64,000 bases of DNA from contig NZ_LT630337.1 of the NCBI RefSeq assembly GCF_900117315.1, forward strand, positions 1,208,409 to 1,272,408, in the 5' to 3' direction. Shown in pieces: positions 26,768-35,134 of the stretch. The DNA comes from Bacillus massilinigeriensis. GTDB lineage: Bacteria; Bacillota; Bacilli; Bacillales; Cytobacillaceae. Positions within the stretch are counted from its first letter, which is position 1, and the number at the start of each line of letters is the position of its first letter. The notes beneath the pieces are model-generated. The model was not told the origin of the DNA and searched no databases. It was given only the letters and a program-made list of their open reading frames with translations. Made by a program: the position numbers and the translations under genes.

Positions 26768-27448
26768 ATGGATTTTTTTACAACCGAGTTTTGGTCTGCG
26801 CTTCTTTCCATAGTTGTGATTGATTTAGTGCTTGCAGGTGATAATGCCATTGTTATCGGTCTCGCTGCCCGAAACTTACCAAAAAGTCTTCAAAAGAAGG
26901 TCATAATTTGGGGGACTGTAGGTGCCATTGGGATTCGTGCATTGGCAACCTTCATCGTTGTTTGGCTACTAAAAATACCAGGTCTTCTCCTTATAGGTGG
27001 AGTTCTTTTGATTTGGATTGCTTATAAATTGTTAATAGAAGAAAAAGGTCACGATGTTGAAGCTGGGGAGAACTTTTGGGCAGCTATAAAAACAATCATC
27101 ATCGCTGATGCTTTAATGGGTCTTGATAATGTTCTGGCAGTCGCAGGAGCAGCACATGGAAGCTTTATTCTGGTACTATGTGGTTTATTAATATCAATTC
27201 CTATTGTTGTATGGGGGAGTACCTTAATCATAAAATGGGTTGAGCGATTTCCCATTATTATTACTCTAGGAGCTGCTGTTCTTGCTTATACAGCTGCAAA
27301 AATGATCACAGATGAAAATTTCCTAAAAGGAATTTTTGAAGATAATCCTGTATTAAAATGGGGATTTATTATTATCGTCGTCTTAGGGGTTGTCATGATA
27401 GGAAGAATGAAGAAAAAGAAAGCCAAAAAGGAAATATCAGAATCATAA
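26768..27448 (+). CDS. TerC-family membrane protein (YjbE/YkoY type)
   Basis: The 226-residue protein has about seven membrane helices and the two acidic TerC motifs: IDLVLAGDNAIVIG (residues about 20-33) and DALMGLDNVLAVAGAA. In B. subtilis TerC paralogues MeeF and MeeY load manganese onto exported proteins or export it. The start follows GGAGGAAAAAAT. No Mn riboswitch is visible upstream, unlike ykoY. It converges on a cation diffusion facilitator gene. The metal and the job are inferred, not shown. Confidence 0.82.
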   Translation: MDFFTTEFWSALLSIVVIDLVLAGDNAIVIGLAARNLPKSLQKKVIIWGTVGAIGIRALATFIVVWLLKIPGLLLIGGVLLIWIAYKLLIEEKGHDVEAGENFWAAIKTIIIADALMGLDNVLAVAGAAHGSFILVLCGLLISIPIVVWGSTLIIKWVERFPIIITLGAAVLAYTAAKMITDENFLKGIFEDNPVLKWGFIIIVVLGVVMIGRMKKKKAKKEISES

Positions 27449-27471
27449 AAAAGGAATTCGATAAGAGGTTC

Positions 27472-27510
27472 GGCACCACTACCAAATGGTGCCTGACACC
27501 TTTTATTATA
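27472..27510. terminator. Terminator between terC-like gene and cation transporter gene
   Basis: Stem GGCACCA / TGGTGCC with an 8-nt loop, then TGACACC and a short T-run on the plus strand. It contains the 13-bp GGTGCCTGACACC motif (27488-27500). The end of the cation transporter gene overlaps it. Confidence 0.6.
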
Positions 27511-28504
27511 TTAATTCCTCCATTTGCGATTGTTTCCAATCCTGAACACCATTATCCTCAATAATACTTAATGTAACATCTGTAATATCTCCATTTTCCA
27601 TTAATAAATCCTGTACCTTGAACTTTATGTCATCTGCATCTGCCAAGGATAAACCTTCTCTGAGCTCAACTAATGCTTCTACATGATAATAGCGACCTTC
27701 TTGAATAATCCGGAGTTTATTAATATCCGTTACGTCTTTATCACCCATAATAATATTGACGACTTTCTCCTCTATTTCTTTTGGTGCTGCTACACCAATT
27801 AAGCCGACCATATTATCATATCCTACCTTAAATGCAACACCGATCATTAATATTCCAATTAATAATGTACTTATACCATCTAAAATAGCAAAATTAGTAA
27901 AGGATGTTACAACCACAGCAATAAGTGCAAGTAATGCACCCGTAACAGCAACTAAATCCTCGTAAAACACTAATCTTGTTGGTGGTGCCGCCCGACCTAC
28001 ATTTTTGAAGGCTCCAAAAAGGATTTCTAAACCCTTTGCCTCCCCTCTAGCTTCTATATTAATTTCCTTCATCGCTTTAACCAAAATCCCACCATCGATT
28101 GCCAGATTAGCAATCAAAACCAAAACATTAAGCCAAATTCCCTTTCCTAGCGTTACTGGATGCTTCATTAAATGAAGTCCTTCTTTAATGGTTTCATACG
28201 CCATGATGGTTACTACTATTACCGCTATCATGCAAAATATATTAATCATTCTTCCAAATCCTGTGGGAAATTGCTTAGTTGGTCTCTTTTCAGACAATAC
28301 ACTTCCAATAAAGACGAAGCCTTGATTAACAGCATCTGCTAATGAGTGGGTAGCAGATGCAAACATTGCCCCACTTCCACTCATTGAAGCAGCCACCCAT
28401 TTAATGGCAGCAATGAATGCATTTCCCCCCATGGCAATCGCAGAAGATTTATTTCCCTTTTTTACGAGCTGAAGAAAGCCCTCATTTTCTGATTTAGATC
28501 CCAT
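27506..28504 (-). CDS. Cation diffusion facilitator, ZnT9-like subgroup
   Basis: The 332-residue membrane protein has six hydrophobic helices and a C-terminal soluble domain. It carries ATHSLADAVNQGFVFIGSVL, the HSLADxxNQ form known from the ZnT9/SLC30A9 branch of the CDF family, in place of the usual HxxxD metal pair of Zn exporters. The metal (Zn, Mn, Fe or other) is therefore not clear. It is convergent with the TerC-type gene, and both could act in metal balance (inference). The start at 28504 follows GGAGGG. Confidence 0.8.
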   Translation of the reverse strand: MGSKSENEGFLQLVKKGNKSSAIAMGGNAFIAAIKWVAASMSGSGAMFASATHSLADAVNQGFVFIGSVLSEKRPTKQFPTGFGRMINIFCMIAVIVVTIMAYETIKEGLHLMKHPVTLGKGIWLNVLVLIANLAIDGGILVKAMKEINIEARGEAKGLEILFGAFKNVGRAAPPTRLVFYEDLVAVTGALLALIAVVVTSFTNFAILDGISTLLIGILMIGVAFKVGYDNMVGLIGVAAPKEIEEKVVNIIMGDKDVTDINKLRIIQEGRYYHVEALVELREGLSLADADDIKFKVQDLLMENGDITDVTLSIIEDNGVQDWKQSQMEELI

Positions 28505-28591
28505 CCGTTTCCCTCCATCGATTATTTCCTTCCTTTAATATTCCTCCCAATAAAGATAATATTTCTAATGTCTTTAAAAGGATTTCTAAAA

Positions 28592-28628
28592 CAAAAAAGG
28601 GGCAAGACCGTATTTGTCTTTTGCCCCT
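28592..28628 (-). terminator. Intrinsic terminator after spoVK
   Basis: Stem GGGGCAAGAC / GTCTTTTGCCCC with T-run on the minus strand. Confidence 0.85.
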
Positions 28629-28634
28629 CATCTA

Positions 28635-29582
28635 TTAATCCTCTTCAAAAATGAGATCATTGCTCCTTAAAGTCATTAATTCATGGCGATCATAATGATT
28701 TTGAAGTAAAAGTCTCATCGCTTGAGCTCGAATAGATTTTTCAATTACATTTCTAACATACCGACCATTAGAAAAATTTATCGAACTCATAATCGATTTT
28801 TTCCATATGAGATGTTCTCTTAACTTTTTCTCTGCTTCATGACTTAATGTGTATTCTTTTTCCTTCAACATTCGATCTGATATCTCCATTAGTTGATCCA
28901 CTGTATAATCTGGGAAGTCAATAACCAGCGGAAACCTAGAATGTAATCCTGGATTTAAGGTAAGAAATTGATTCATTTCTTTAGAATAACCTGCTAGGAT
29001 CAAAATAAACTCATGTTGTTTGTCCTCCATATGTTTAACCATCGTATCAATGGCTTCTTTACCAAAATCCTTTTCCCCCCCTCGGCCTAATGAATAGGCT
29101 TCATCTATAAAAAGAATTCCACCAATTGCTTTTTTTATAAGGTCCCGAGTTTTCTGGGCTGTATGACCGATATATTCTCCCACTAGGTCAGCTCTTTCCG
29201 CTTCAATAAGATGTCCTTTCGAAAGCACGTTCATTCTTTGAAATAGCTTCCCAATCAATCTTGCGACGGTTGTTTTTCCCGTACCAGGATTTCCCTTAAA
29301 CATCATATGGAGGGCTTGTTTCCCGACTTTTAAACCTGCTTCATCACGTTTTTTATTCACATAAATCCATGCATATATTTCTTTAATCATTTTTTTCATT
29401 TCTTCCATACCAACGAGAGCACTTAATTCGTCTTCAATCTCTCGTAATACAGCGTGCTCTGGTGGAAGAACCTTTGGAACAACTTCAGGATCTTGTAGCA
29501 CACGGTTTAGTGACTTTTTCTTTTTCGAATTTAGAACCACGCTTATTTGACCATTATTCTTCATTCGTATCGGTTGGTCCAA
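28635..29582 (-). CDS. spoVK: Stage V sporulation AAA+ protein SpoVK
   Basis: The 315-residue CbxX/CfqX-type AAA+ ATPase has Walker A GNPGTGKTT, Walker B GGILFIDEA and the sensor/arginine region downstream. SpoVK is needed late in B. subtilis spore maturation. The start is a TTG at 29582, 6 nt after GAGGTG, giving the family N-terminus (MDQPIRMKNNGQISVV); an open frame 13 codons longer has no good site. It is next to hfq as in B. subtilis. A mother-cell sigma factor promoter is expected but I do not see a clear one. Confidence 0.93.
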   Translation of the reverse strand: MDQPIRMKNNGQISVVLNSKKKKSLNRVLQDPEVVPKVLPPEHAVLREIEDELSALVGMEEMKKMIKEIYAWIYVNKKRDEAGLKVGKQALHMMFKGNPGTGKTTVARLIGKLFQRMNVLSKGHLIEAERADLVGEYIGHTAQKTRDLIKKAIGGILFIDEAYSLGRGGEKDFGKEAIDTMVKHMEDKQHEFILILAGYSKEMNQFLTLNPGLHSRFPLVIDFPDYTVDQLMEISDRMLKEKEYTLSHEAEKKLREHLIWKKSIMSSINFSNGRYVRNVIEKSIRAQAMRLLLQNHYDRHELMTLRSNDLIFEED

Positions 29583-29888
29583 AGTGTTCACCTCACTTAT
29601 CAAGAACATTATACGCAACAATCCTCAAAGTTGTGACATTCGCCTATATGGGGTGATAATAAGGCTTAATCATAAGGATGAATTGGTACAAATCATATAC
29701 CCGTTCGCTTGCCTTTGCTTTTCGTCCAAAGCATGCAAACTATATACTATATTTATTCAAGTTCTTTACATTTCATTAAAGGTTTTGGTTTTATTTACTC
29801 TTTGTCTAAATATGATCATTCACACCATAAAAAAGAGGCCTCTTCTTTTGGAAAAAGACCTCTTCATTATTTTTTATATAACTAATAT
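29583..29888. other. Intergenic region between spoVK and hfq
   Basis: 306 bp with the hfq terminator at 29829-29876. A GTATAAT element on the minus strand near 29606-29612 might be a sigma-E-type or sigma-A -10 for spoVK, with no convincing partner box. Confidence 0.4.
29829..29876 (-). terminator. Intrinsic terminator after hfq
   Basis: Stem AAGAGGCC / GACCTCTT with a 16-nt loop, followed by T-run on the minus strand. Confidence 0.7.
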
Positions 29889-30125
29889 TTAAGATTGTTG
29901 ACCTTCTAAATCAATTTGAACATTTCGTTGTGGTGCGAAGGTAGATATGGCGTGTTTATATACTAGCTGTTGTTTTCCTTCGGATTCAAAAAGAACAGTA
30001 AAATTATCAAAGCCCTTTATTTGACCTCTTAATTGAAATCCATTTAATAAGAAAACCGTAACATTTGTTCCGTCCTTGCGTAGTTGATTTAAATATTGGT
30101 CTTGGATATTAATGGGTTGCTTCAT
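29889..30125 (-). CDS. hfq: RNA chaperone Hfq
   Basis: A 78-residue Sm-like protein with the Hfq Sm1 ([20 protein letters not shown]) and Sm2 ([10 protein letters not shown]) motifs. It lies 37 bp after miaA as in B. subtilis, where it forms a hexamer that binds A-rich RNA and has mild effects on small-RNA regulation. The ATG at 30125 follows GAGGAGG. A candidate small RNA lies 3 kb away (33086-33170). Confidence 0.97.
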   Translation of the reverse strand: MKQPINIQDQYLNQLRKDGTNVTVFLLNGFQLRGQIKGFDNFTVLFESEGKQQLVYKHAISTFAPQRNVQIDLEGQQS

Positions 30126-30162
30126 ACTTAATCCTCCTCTTTTATCTCTATAACTATGTATT

Positions 30163-31116
30163 CTATTTATTTCCTAGCTTTCCTTCAATATAGTCTGAAA
30201 TTTCCTCGATTTTTTTTCCTAGCATAAAGGAATCAGTGATATTATCCATTTTAAACCATTTTACATCCATTTTATTACGAAACCAAGTCATTTGCCTTTT
30301 TGCATAACGTCTAGAATTTTGTTTTAAATGATCAATTGCATTCTCTAGACTTATTCGCTGATCAAAATATTCATATAGCTCCTTATAACCGATTGCCTGA
30401 ATCGATTGACACTCCCTTAGTCCTTGATCATAAAGTTGTTTAACTTCATCGATCAACCCTTCTGTTATCATCTGATCGACTCGTTGATTGATTCTCTCAT
30501 ACAATTGTTCTCGTTCCATAGTTAAGCCAATTAAAGCCACATCATATAATAAATCTGGACTTTGCTGTTTTTGATATTCCTTCATCGTTTTCCCTGTACA
30601 ATGGAATATTTCTAAGGCTCGAATCACTCGGCGGGTATTGTTAGGGTGAATCTTTTCTGCACTATTTGGGTCTACTTCCATTAGTTCCTGATAAAGACGT
30701 TCATTACCTTCTTCCCTTGCCCTTTTTTCAAGTGTTTCACGAAATTGTATGTCGGATGGGGCATCAGAAAAATGATAATCATTGATTACCGATTGAATAT
30801 ACAAACCCGTGCCACCAACAATCATGGGCAGTTTTCCTCTAATCGTTATGTCTGAAATTTTCTCTCGGACCATTTCTTGAAATTCAGCAACAGAAAAAGG
30901 TTCTTCAGGTTGTTTAATATCAATTAAATGGTGAGTAATTCCTTCCATTTCTTCTTTTTTAATCTTTGCCGTACCAATATCCATACCTTTATAAATTTGC
31001 ATGGAATCGCCACTAATGATTTCTCCATTAAATTTCTTTGCAAGTTCAATACTTAGCTTTGTTTTTCCTACGGCTGTAGGACCGATGATAACCAATAATT
31101 TTTCCTTTGACTTCAA
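30163..31116 (-). CDS. miaA: tRNA dimethylallyltransferase MiaA
   Basis: The 317-residue enzyme adds a dimethylallyl group to A37 of tRNAs reading UNN codons; MiaB (39117-40661) then methylthiolates the same base. A P-loop [11 protein letters not shown] (residues 12-22), the [17 protein letters not shown] catalytic loop and the [12 protein letters not shown] stretch are all present. The start is a TTG at 31116 with a poor ribosome binding site. The candidate promoter lies about 50 bp upstream. Confidence 0.95.
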   Translation of the reverse strand: MKSKEKLLVIIGPTAVGKTKLSIELAKKFNGEIISGDSMQIYKGMDIGTAKIKKEEMEGITHHLIDIKQPEEPFSVAEFQEMVREKISDITIRGKLPMIVGGTGLYIQSVINDYHFSDAPSDIQFRETLEKRAREEGNERLYQELMEVDPNSAEKIHPNNTRRVIRALEIFHCTGKTMKEYQKQQSPDLLYDVALIGLTMEREQLYERINQRVDQMITEGLIDEVKQLYDQGLRECQSIQAIGYKELYEYFDQRISLENAIDHLKQNSRRYAKRQMTWFRNKMDVKWFKMDNITDSFMLGKKIEEISDYIEGKLGNK

Positions 31117-31156
31117 AGCTCTTCACACTGCTTTCTTATACTTTATATCCATATAA

Positions 31157-31186
31157 ATCATATTACCATTTTCGGATAAACCGCAA
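31157..31186 (-). promoter_or_regulatory. Candidate sigma-A promoter of miaA-hfq
   Basis: On the minus strand -35 TTGCGG (31181-31186), 18-bp spacer, -10 TATGAT (31157-31162). Confidence 0.45.
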
Positions 31187-31322
31187 CATATTTCACTAAA
31201 AGCAGTTGAACATCTATGCATTATTCCCACTTTCCATTTTTCTAATCAAGGAAATTAAATTTCTTTAATGGAAACATTTAAACATATTACATTTCTTACG
31301 AGTTCATTACAACGTCTCTTTT

Positions 31323-31361
31323 ACCCCCAAAAGAAGCTCACCCCTTTATGAAAATTATAAT
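31323..31361 (+). promoter_or_regulatory. Candidate control region of mreBH with an ACCCCC box
   Basis: ACCCCC (31323-31328) fits the -35 of SigI-type promoters; B. subtilis mreBH is a SigI target. A full SigI -10 (CGAA) is not found at the usual spacing, only TGAA at 31349. A TATAAT lies at 31356-31361. Confidence 0.35.
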
Positions 31362-31391
31362 TGTACATTGAAAGGAATGGGTGAGACAAAT

Positions 31392-32399
31392 ATGTTTTCT
31401 ACATCTGATATTGGAATTGACTTAGGAACAGCAAATATATTGTTATATAGTAAAAATAAAGGTGTTGCTGTGAACGAGCCTTCTGTTGTCGCTATTGAGA
31501 CGGACACAAATAAAATCCTTGCAGTCGGTCGTGAGGCGAAGGAGATGATTGGAAAAACACCTGAAAAGATTAAGGCAATCCGTCCACTTAAAAACGGGGT
31601 TATTGCCGATTATGAATTGACAACCAATATGCTGAGATTCCTATTAAAAAACGCATCAAAAAAATTAGGCTTTTCAATCAGAAAGCCAAACGTGGTTGTA
31701 TGTACACCATCTGTTTGTACAAGTGTTGAAAGAAAGGCAATTCAGGATGCCGTAAGAAATGCTGGTGCCAAGAAGGTCCATTTAATTGAAGAATCCGTTG
31801 CTGCAGCTATCGGAGCTGGGCTTCCTGTTGATGAACCTATTGCTAATGTCATTGTCGATATCGGAGGCGGCTCCACGGAGGTTGCCATCATTTCCTTTGG
31901 GGGAGTGGTTGCATGTCATACTCTCCGCTTTGGGGGTGAGCGTTTTGATGAGGATATATCAAACTATGTTCGAAAGGCCTATAATGTCTTAATTGGTGAG
32001 CATACGGCAGAGAAAATCAAAATGGAGATAGGTTATGCGCTAGAAGACCATGACCCGATTTCTATGAATGTTCGAGGAAGAGATCTTTTGACTGGATTAC
32101 CTAAAACAATCGAGCTCACTTCAACTGAAATTCATCACGCGATCAAGGATACCCTAGCGCAAATTTTAGAAACACTCCGACTTACTTTAGAGGATAGCCC
32201 CGCTGAGCTAAGTGGAGATATTGTAGACCGTGGCGTGATTTTAACAGGAGGAGGCTCCTTGCTAAATGGACTTCAGGAATGGATTAGTCAAGAAATCTTT
32301 GTTCCTGTCCATCTAGCACCAAGCCCGTTGGAATCAGTGGCCATTGGTACTGGGAAGGCTGTACAATATTTAAATACCTTGCAAAAAGAGGCTAAATAA
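31392..32399 (+). CDS. mreBH: Rod-shape actin homologue MreBH
   Basis: A 335-residue actin-fold protein with the MreB/Mbl/MreBH N-terminus ([19 protein letters not shown]), phosphate 2 motif [11 protein letters not shown] and adenosine motif [11 protein letters not shown]. The sequence is closer to MreBH than to MreB or Mbl: it keeps [12 protein letters not shown] and the short SKNKG. Length from the ATG at 31392 (after GGGTGAG) equals B. subtilis MreBH (335). MreBH guides lateral cell-wall synthesis and autolysin placement. It stands between miaA and mutL on the opposite strand, an unusual place relative to B. subtilis. Confidence 0.9.
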   Translation: MFSTSDIGIDLGTANILLYSKNKGVAVNEPSVVAIETDTNKILAVGREAKEMIGKTPEKIKAIRPLKNGVIADYELTTNMLRFLLKNASKKLGFSIRKPNVVVCTPSVCTSVERKAIQDAVRNAGAKKVHLIEESVAAAIGAGLPVDEPIANVIVDIGGGSTEVAIISFGGVVACHTLRFGGERFDEDISNYVRKAYNVLIGEHTAEKIKMEIGYALEDHDPISMNVRGRDLLTGLPKTIELTSTEIHHAIKDTLAQILETLRLTLEDSPAELSGDIVDRGVILTGGGSLLNGLQEWISQEIFVPVHLAPSPLESVAIGTGKAVQYLNTLQKEAK

Positions 32400-32419
32400 A
32401 TAGATCCCTACGATTAATA

Positions 32420-32450
32420 AAGGAGCTGGTAAATGCACCAGCTCCTAAAA
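32420..32450 (+). terminator. Intrinsic terminator after mreBH
   Basis: Perfect stem AGGAGCTGGT / ACCAGCTCCT with a 6-nt loop, short T-run after an A-tract. Confidence 0.75.
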
Positions 32451-32475
32451 ATATTTATACCTTAAATTTTTTTGA

Positions 32476-32922
32476 CTAATCAACTTCCGGTTTTCTTTTA
32501 CGATTAAAGTATATAAAAATTGGCAATGGAATAACGATGAAGCCTAAGCTTTTAATAATTTGATTCTTTGCGTTCTGTTGCTGCCTTTGCTTCTCATCTT
32601 TTTGTAACTGCTCGTATTCTGTCCGCAATTTTTCCTCTGAAATGTTTGCTGGTTCGGTAGCTGATTTATCATATAGCCTCATTTGTCGGTAATCAGAATA
32701 GCTCTGATAATAAGAGGTTGGACTGACTAAATCCGCTGCCGCCATAAAAATAGATATTCCCCCACCAATAACCATCATCAATGTTGCAAACAATACTAGA
32801 TAAGTATATAAATTTCGGAACACACCCTCATCTCCTTTATTCTTACTTTTAATCGCGTAGGCAATGATAAAAAAGATCAATACAATCGGTATTATGGCAA
32901 TAAGTATGCTAAATGTGACCAA
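32476..32922 (-). CDS. Uncharacterised membrane protein
   Basis: A 148-residue protein with membrane helices at about residues 3-24, 38-65 and near the C-terminus (about 120-137), and a charged, helical middle (ISEEKLRTEYEQLQKDEKQR) before the last helix. I do not recognise the family. The TTG at 32922 follows GGAGG by 7 nt; the open frame from 32940 has that site inside it. It lies alone between mreBH (convergent) and mutL (same strand, but separated by a terminator and an orphan terminator). Function unknown. Confidence 0.7.
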   Translation of the reverse strand: MVTFSILIAIIPIVLIFFIIAYAIKSKNKGDEGVFRNLYTYLVLFATLMMVIGGGISIFMAAADLVSPTSYYQSYSDYRQMRLYDKSATEPANISEEKLRTEYEQLQKDEKQRQQQNAKNQIIKSLGFIVIPLPIFIYFNRKRKPEVD

Positions 32923-33085
32923 GTGAACACCTCCATTCACTTTTCTTAATTCTAATATAATGGAAAGTCGGTAGATATGCTTACAATTATTGCAAATTTC
33001 TCCGAAAAAACATGAAATTTATTAATATCTTATAAATTTATTAATCATTTTTTCATAGTTTTTTCATTTTTGTCCGTTATTATAT

Positions 33086-33170
33086 GAAAGAAGCTAGTGA
33101 GGAGCTTTTTCACAGCCCCCTTTTTTAACATATTTTTCGATCCGGTTGTAGGTGCCGGATTTTTTTTTAT
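33086..33170 (+). ncRNA. Candidate small RNA (orphan terminator unit)
   Basis: On the plus strand there is no gene here, yet a short hairpin (AAGCT / AGCTT around 33090), an unstructured stretch with CAGCCCCC followed by six T, and a full intrinsic terminator at 33139-33170 follow one another. Single-stranded C-rich stretches ahead of a terminator are typical of Gram-positive small RNAs that pair with ribosome binding sites. I see no convincing promoter box, so the start is a guess. The alternative is a leaderless remnant of another gene. Confidence 0.35.
33139..33170 (+). terminator. Orphan intrinsic terminator on the plus strand
   Basis: Stem ATCCGG / CCGGAT with a 9-nt loop and a nine-base T-run. 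The plus strand has no gene upstream, since the neighbours are both on the minus strand. Confidence 0.75.
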
Positions 33171-33207
33171 AAAAAAATAGGGAAAGGTGCCGGACACCTT
33201 TCCCTAT
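33170..33207 (-). terminator. Intrinsic terminator after mutL
   Basis: 13-bp stem ATAGGGAAAGGTG / CACCTTTCCCTAT, T-run on the minus strand. It contains the motif GGTGCCGGACACC (33186-33198). Confidence 0.85.
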
Positions 33208-33211
33208 CTTT

Positions 33212-35110
33212 TTACATCACTCGTTTAAACATTTTTTCCATGTCATAGGTAGAGTAATGAATAATGATTGGTCTGCCATGTGGACATGTGAAAGGATCTG
33301 ATGTTTGTCTTAGTTCATCCAATAATGCTTGGATTTCATCATTTCTTAAATGTCTATTGGCCTTAATAGATCCTTTACAGCTCATCATGATAGCCGCTTC
33401 CTCTCTCAACCTTTTGACATCCACTGCCTTCATTGAAAGAAGCTGTTCAATCATCTCTTCAATTACTTCTTTTTCTTCACCCTTTGGGAACCAAGTTGGA
33501 TGTGACCTTACAATAAAACTATTCAAACCAAACGGTTCGATAAAGACCCCAACCTTTTCAAGTTCTTCCTTACTTTCATTAATCTTTAATGTTTCATCAG
33601 TTGAATATTCAAACGTCAACGGTACGAGGAGCTCTTGAAGTTCTTGAATGGTCTCTCCAACCTTCTCCTTAAAAAACTCATATTTTATCCGTTCCTGAGC
33701 AGCATGCTGATCAATAATATATAGCCCCTTCTCATTTTGAGCAAAAATGTAGGTCCCATGCATCTGTCCAATTGGATATAGTGGGGGCACCCTTGTAGAC
33801 TCTTTTTCCTCCATATCTCGAACTAGGTTTGATACTTCATGGTCATCTAATTCCTCAAATGCTTCTTCTGAAACTGGAATAGAAAACGAATCGAAATGAG
33901 GAGCCTCAAATGAATTATCTATGCCTGTTTGAAACTTTTCACTCATAGAACCTATATCTGGAACGATCCCATTCGTGACTTCTTCACTCGCTAATCCTTG
34001 CCCACTTGGAATTAAATCCTTGAAAGGAGGCTCCTCCTTTATTACAGGAATATGATCCAAATTCAAACTTGTTTGTTCTGATTTCGGCCGTTCTTTTTTT
34101 TCATTAGAAAAACCTGATGGAATCAATTCTTGTTTTTTAAAGACACCCTTAATTGAGTCAGTCACTAGCTTATTTAGTTCCTGCTCTTTGCTTAATCGAA
34201 CCTCCATTTTCGATGGATGAACATTTACATCCACTAAAATCGGATCCATTTCAAGGTTTAACAAAACGATTGGAAACCGTCCAATTGGCAGCAATGTATG
34301 ATAACCTTCCTGAATAGCCTTGACCAACGGATAGTTTTTAATGAACCGTCCGTTAATCATCGTTGTTATATAGTTTCTTGATGCCCTTGTTATCTCAGGA
34401 AGAGCTAGCCAGCCCGAAATTCGAAAATCCAAAGAGGAAGTATGGATTGGGACCATTTTTTTAACGATACTTAAGCCGTAAATTGCCGCTAGTACTTGTC
34501 TTACATCCCCATTTCCATTTGTATAAAGCAATTTCCGTCCATTATGCATCAAGCGAATGGAAACCTCTGGATGGGATAATGCGAGGCGATTAACCACATC
34601 TGTTATGTTTCCTAATTCTGTATGAATCGTTTTCATATATTTAAGTCGTGCAGGTGTGTTAAAGAACAAATCCGATATGATGATATCTGTTCCTTTTCTA
34701 CTTGGTGCCTTTTCAAAGGCGATAACTTTTCCACCTTCAATAATAATCTTGGTCCCAGCATCACCAGTTGATGTGGACATCTCTAATCGGGCAACAGAAG
34801 CGATACTTGGAAGCGCCTCACCTCTGAATCCAAGAGTGCGAATACGGAACAAATCATTTTCATCTTTTATTTTACTGGTGGCATGGCGAGAGAATGCGAG
34901 TAGGACATCTTCCTCTTCAATCCCATCTCCGTTATCGATAATTTGAATTCGGGCTAGTCCTGCTTCCTCTACATCTATTTCAATGACGGTACTTCCAGCA
35001 TCTATCGAATTCTCTATTAACTCTTTTACAACAGAGGCTGGTCTTTCAACCACTTCACCAGCGGCAATTTTATTTGATAAGGCATCATCCAACTGTATGA
35101 TTTTTCCCAT
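33212..35110 (-). CDS. mutL: Mismatch repair endonuclease MutL
   Basis: The 632-residue protein has a GHKL ATPase N-terminus ([27 protein letters not shown], then [12 protein letters not shown]) and a C-terminal endonuclease domain with [16 protein letters not shown] and CPHGRP motifs, so it should nick DNA in the methyl-independent mismatch repair typical of Bacillus. A less conserved linker (about 330-430) separates them. It follows mutS by 24 bp in the same unit. The start follows GGGAGG. Confidence 0.96.
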   Translation of the reverse strand: MGKIIQLDDALSNKIAAGEVVERPASVVKELIENSIDAGSTVIEIDVEEAGLARIQIIDNGDGIEEEDVLLAFSRHATSKIKDENDLFRIRTLGFRGEALPSIASVARLEMSTSTGDAGTKIIIEGGKVIAFEKAPSRKGTDIIISDLFFNTPARLKYMKTIHTELGNITDVVNRLALSHPEVSIRLMHNGRKLLYTNGNGDVRQVLAAIYGLSIVKKMVPIHTSSLDFRISGWLALPEITRASRNYITTMINGRFIKNYPLVKAIQEGYHTLLPIGRFPIVLLNLEMDPILVDVNVHPSKMEVRLSKEQELNKLVTDSIKGVFKKQELIPSGFSNEKKERPKSEQTSLNLDHIPVIKEEPPFKDLIPSGQGLASEEVTNGIVPDIGSMSEKFQTGIDNSFEAPHFDSFSIPVSEEAFEELDDHEVSNLVRDMEEKESTRVPPLYPIGQMHGTYIFAQNEKGLYIIDQHAAQERIKYEFFKEKVGETIQELQELLVPLTFEYSTDETLKINESKEELEKVGVFIEPFGLNSFIVRSHPTWFPKGEEKEVIEEMIEQLLSMKAVDVKRLREEAAIMMSCKGSIKANRHLRNDEIQALLDELRQTSDPFTCPHGRPIIIHYSTYDMEKMFKRVM

Positions 35111-35134
35111 TGAATTCGCCTCCCTTCTATACGC

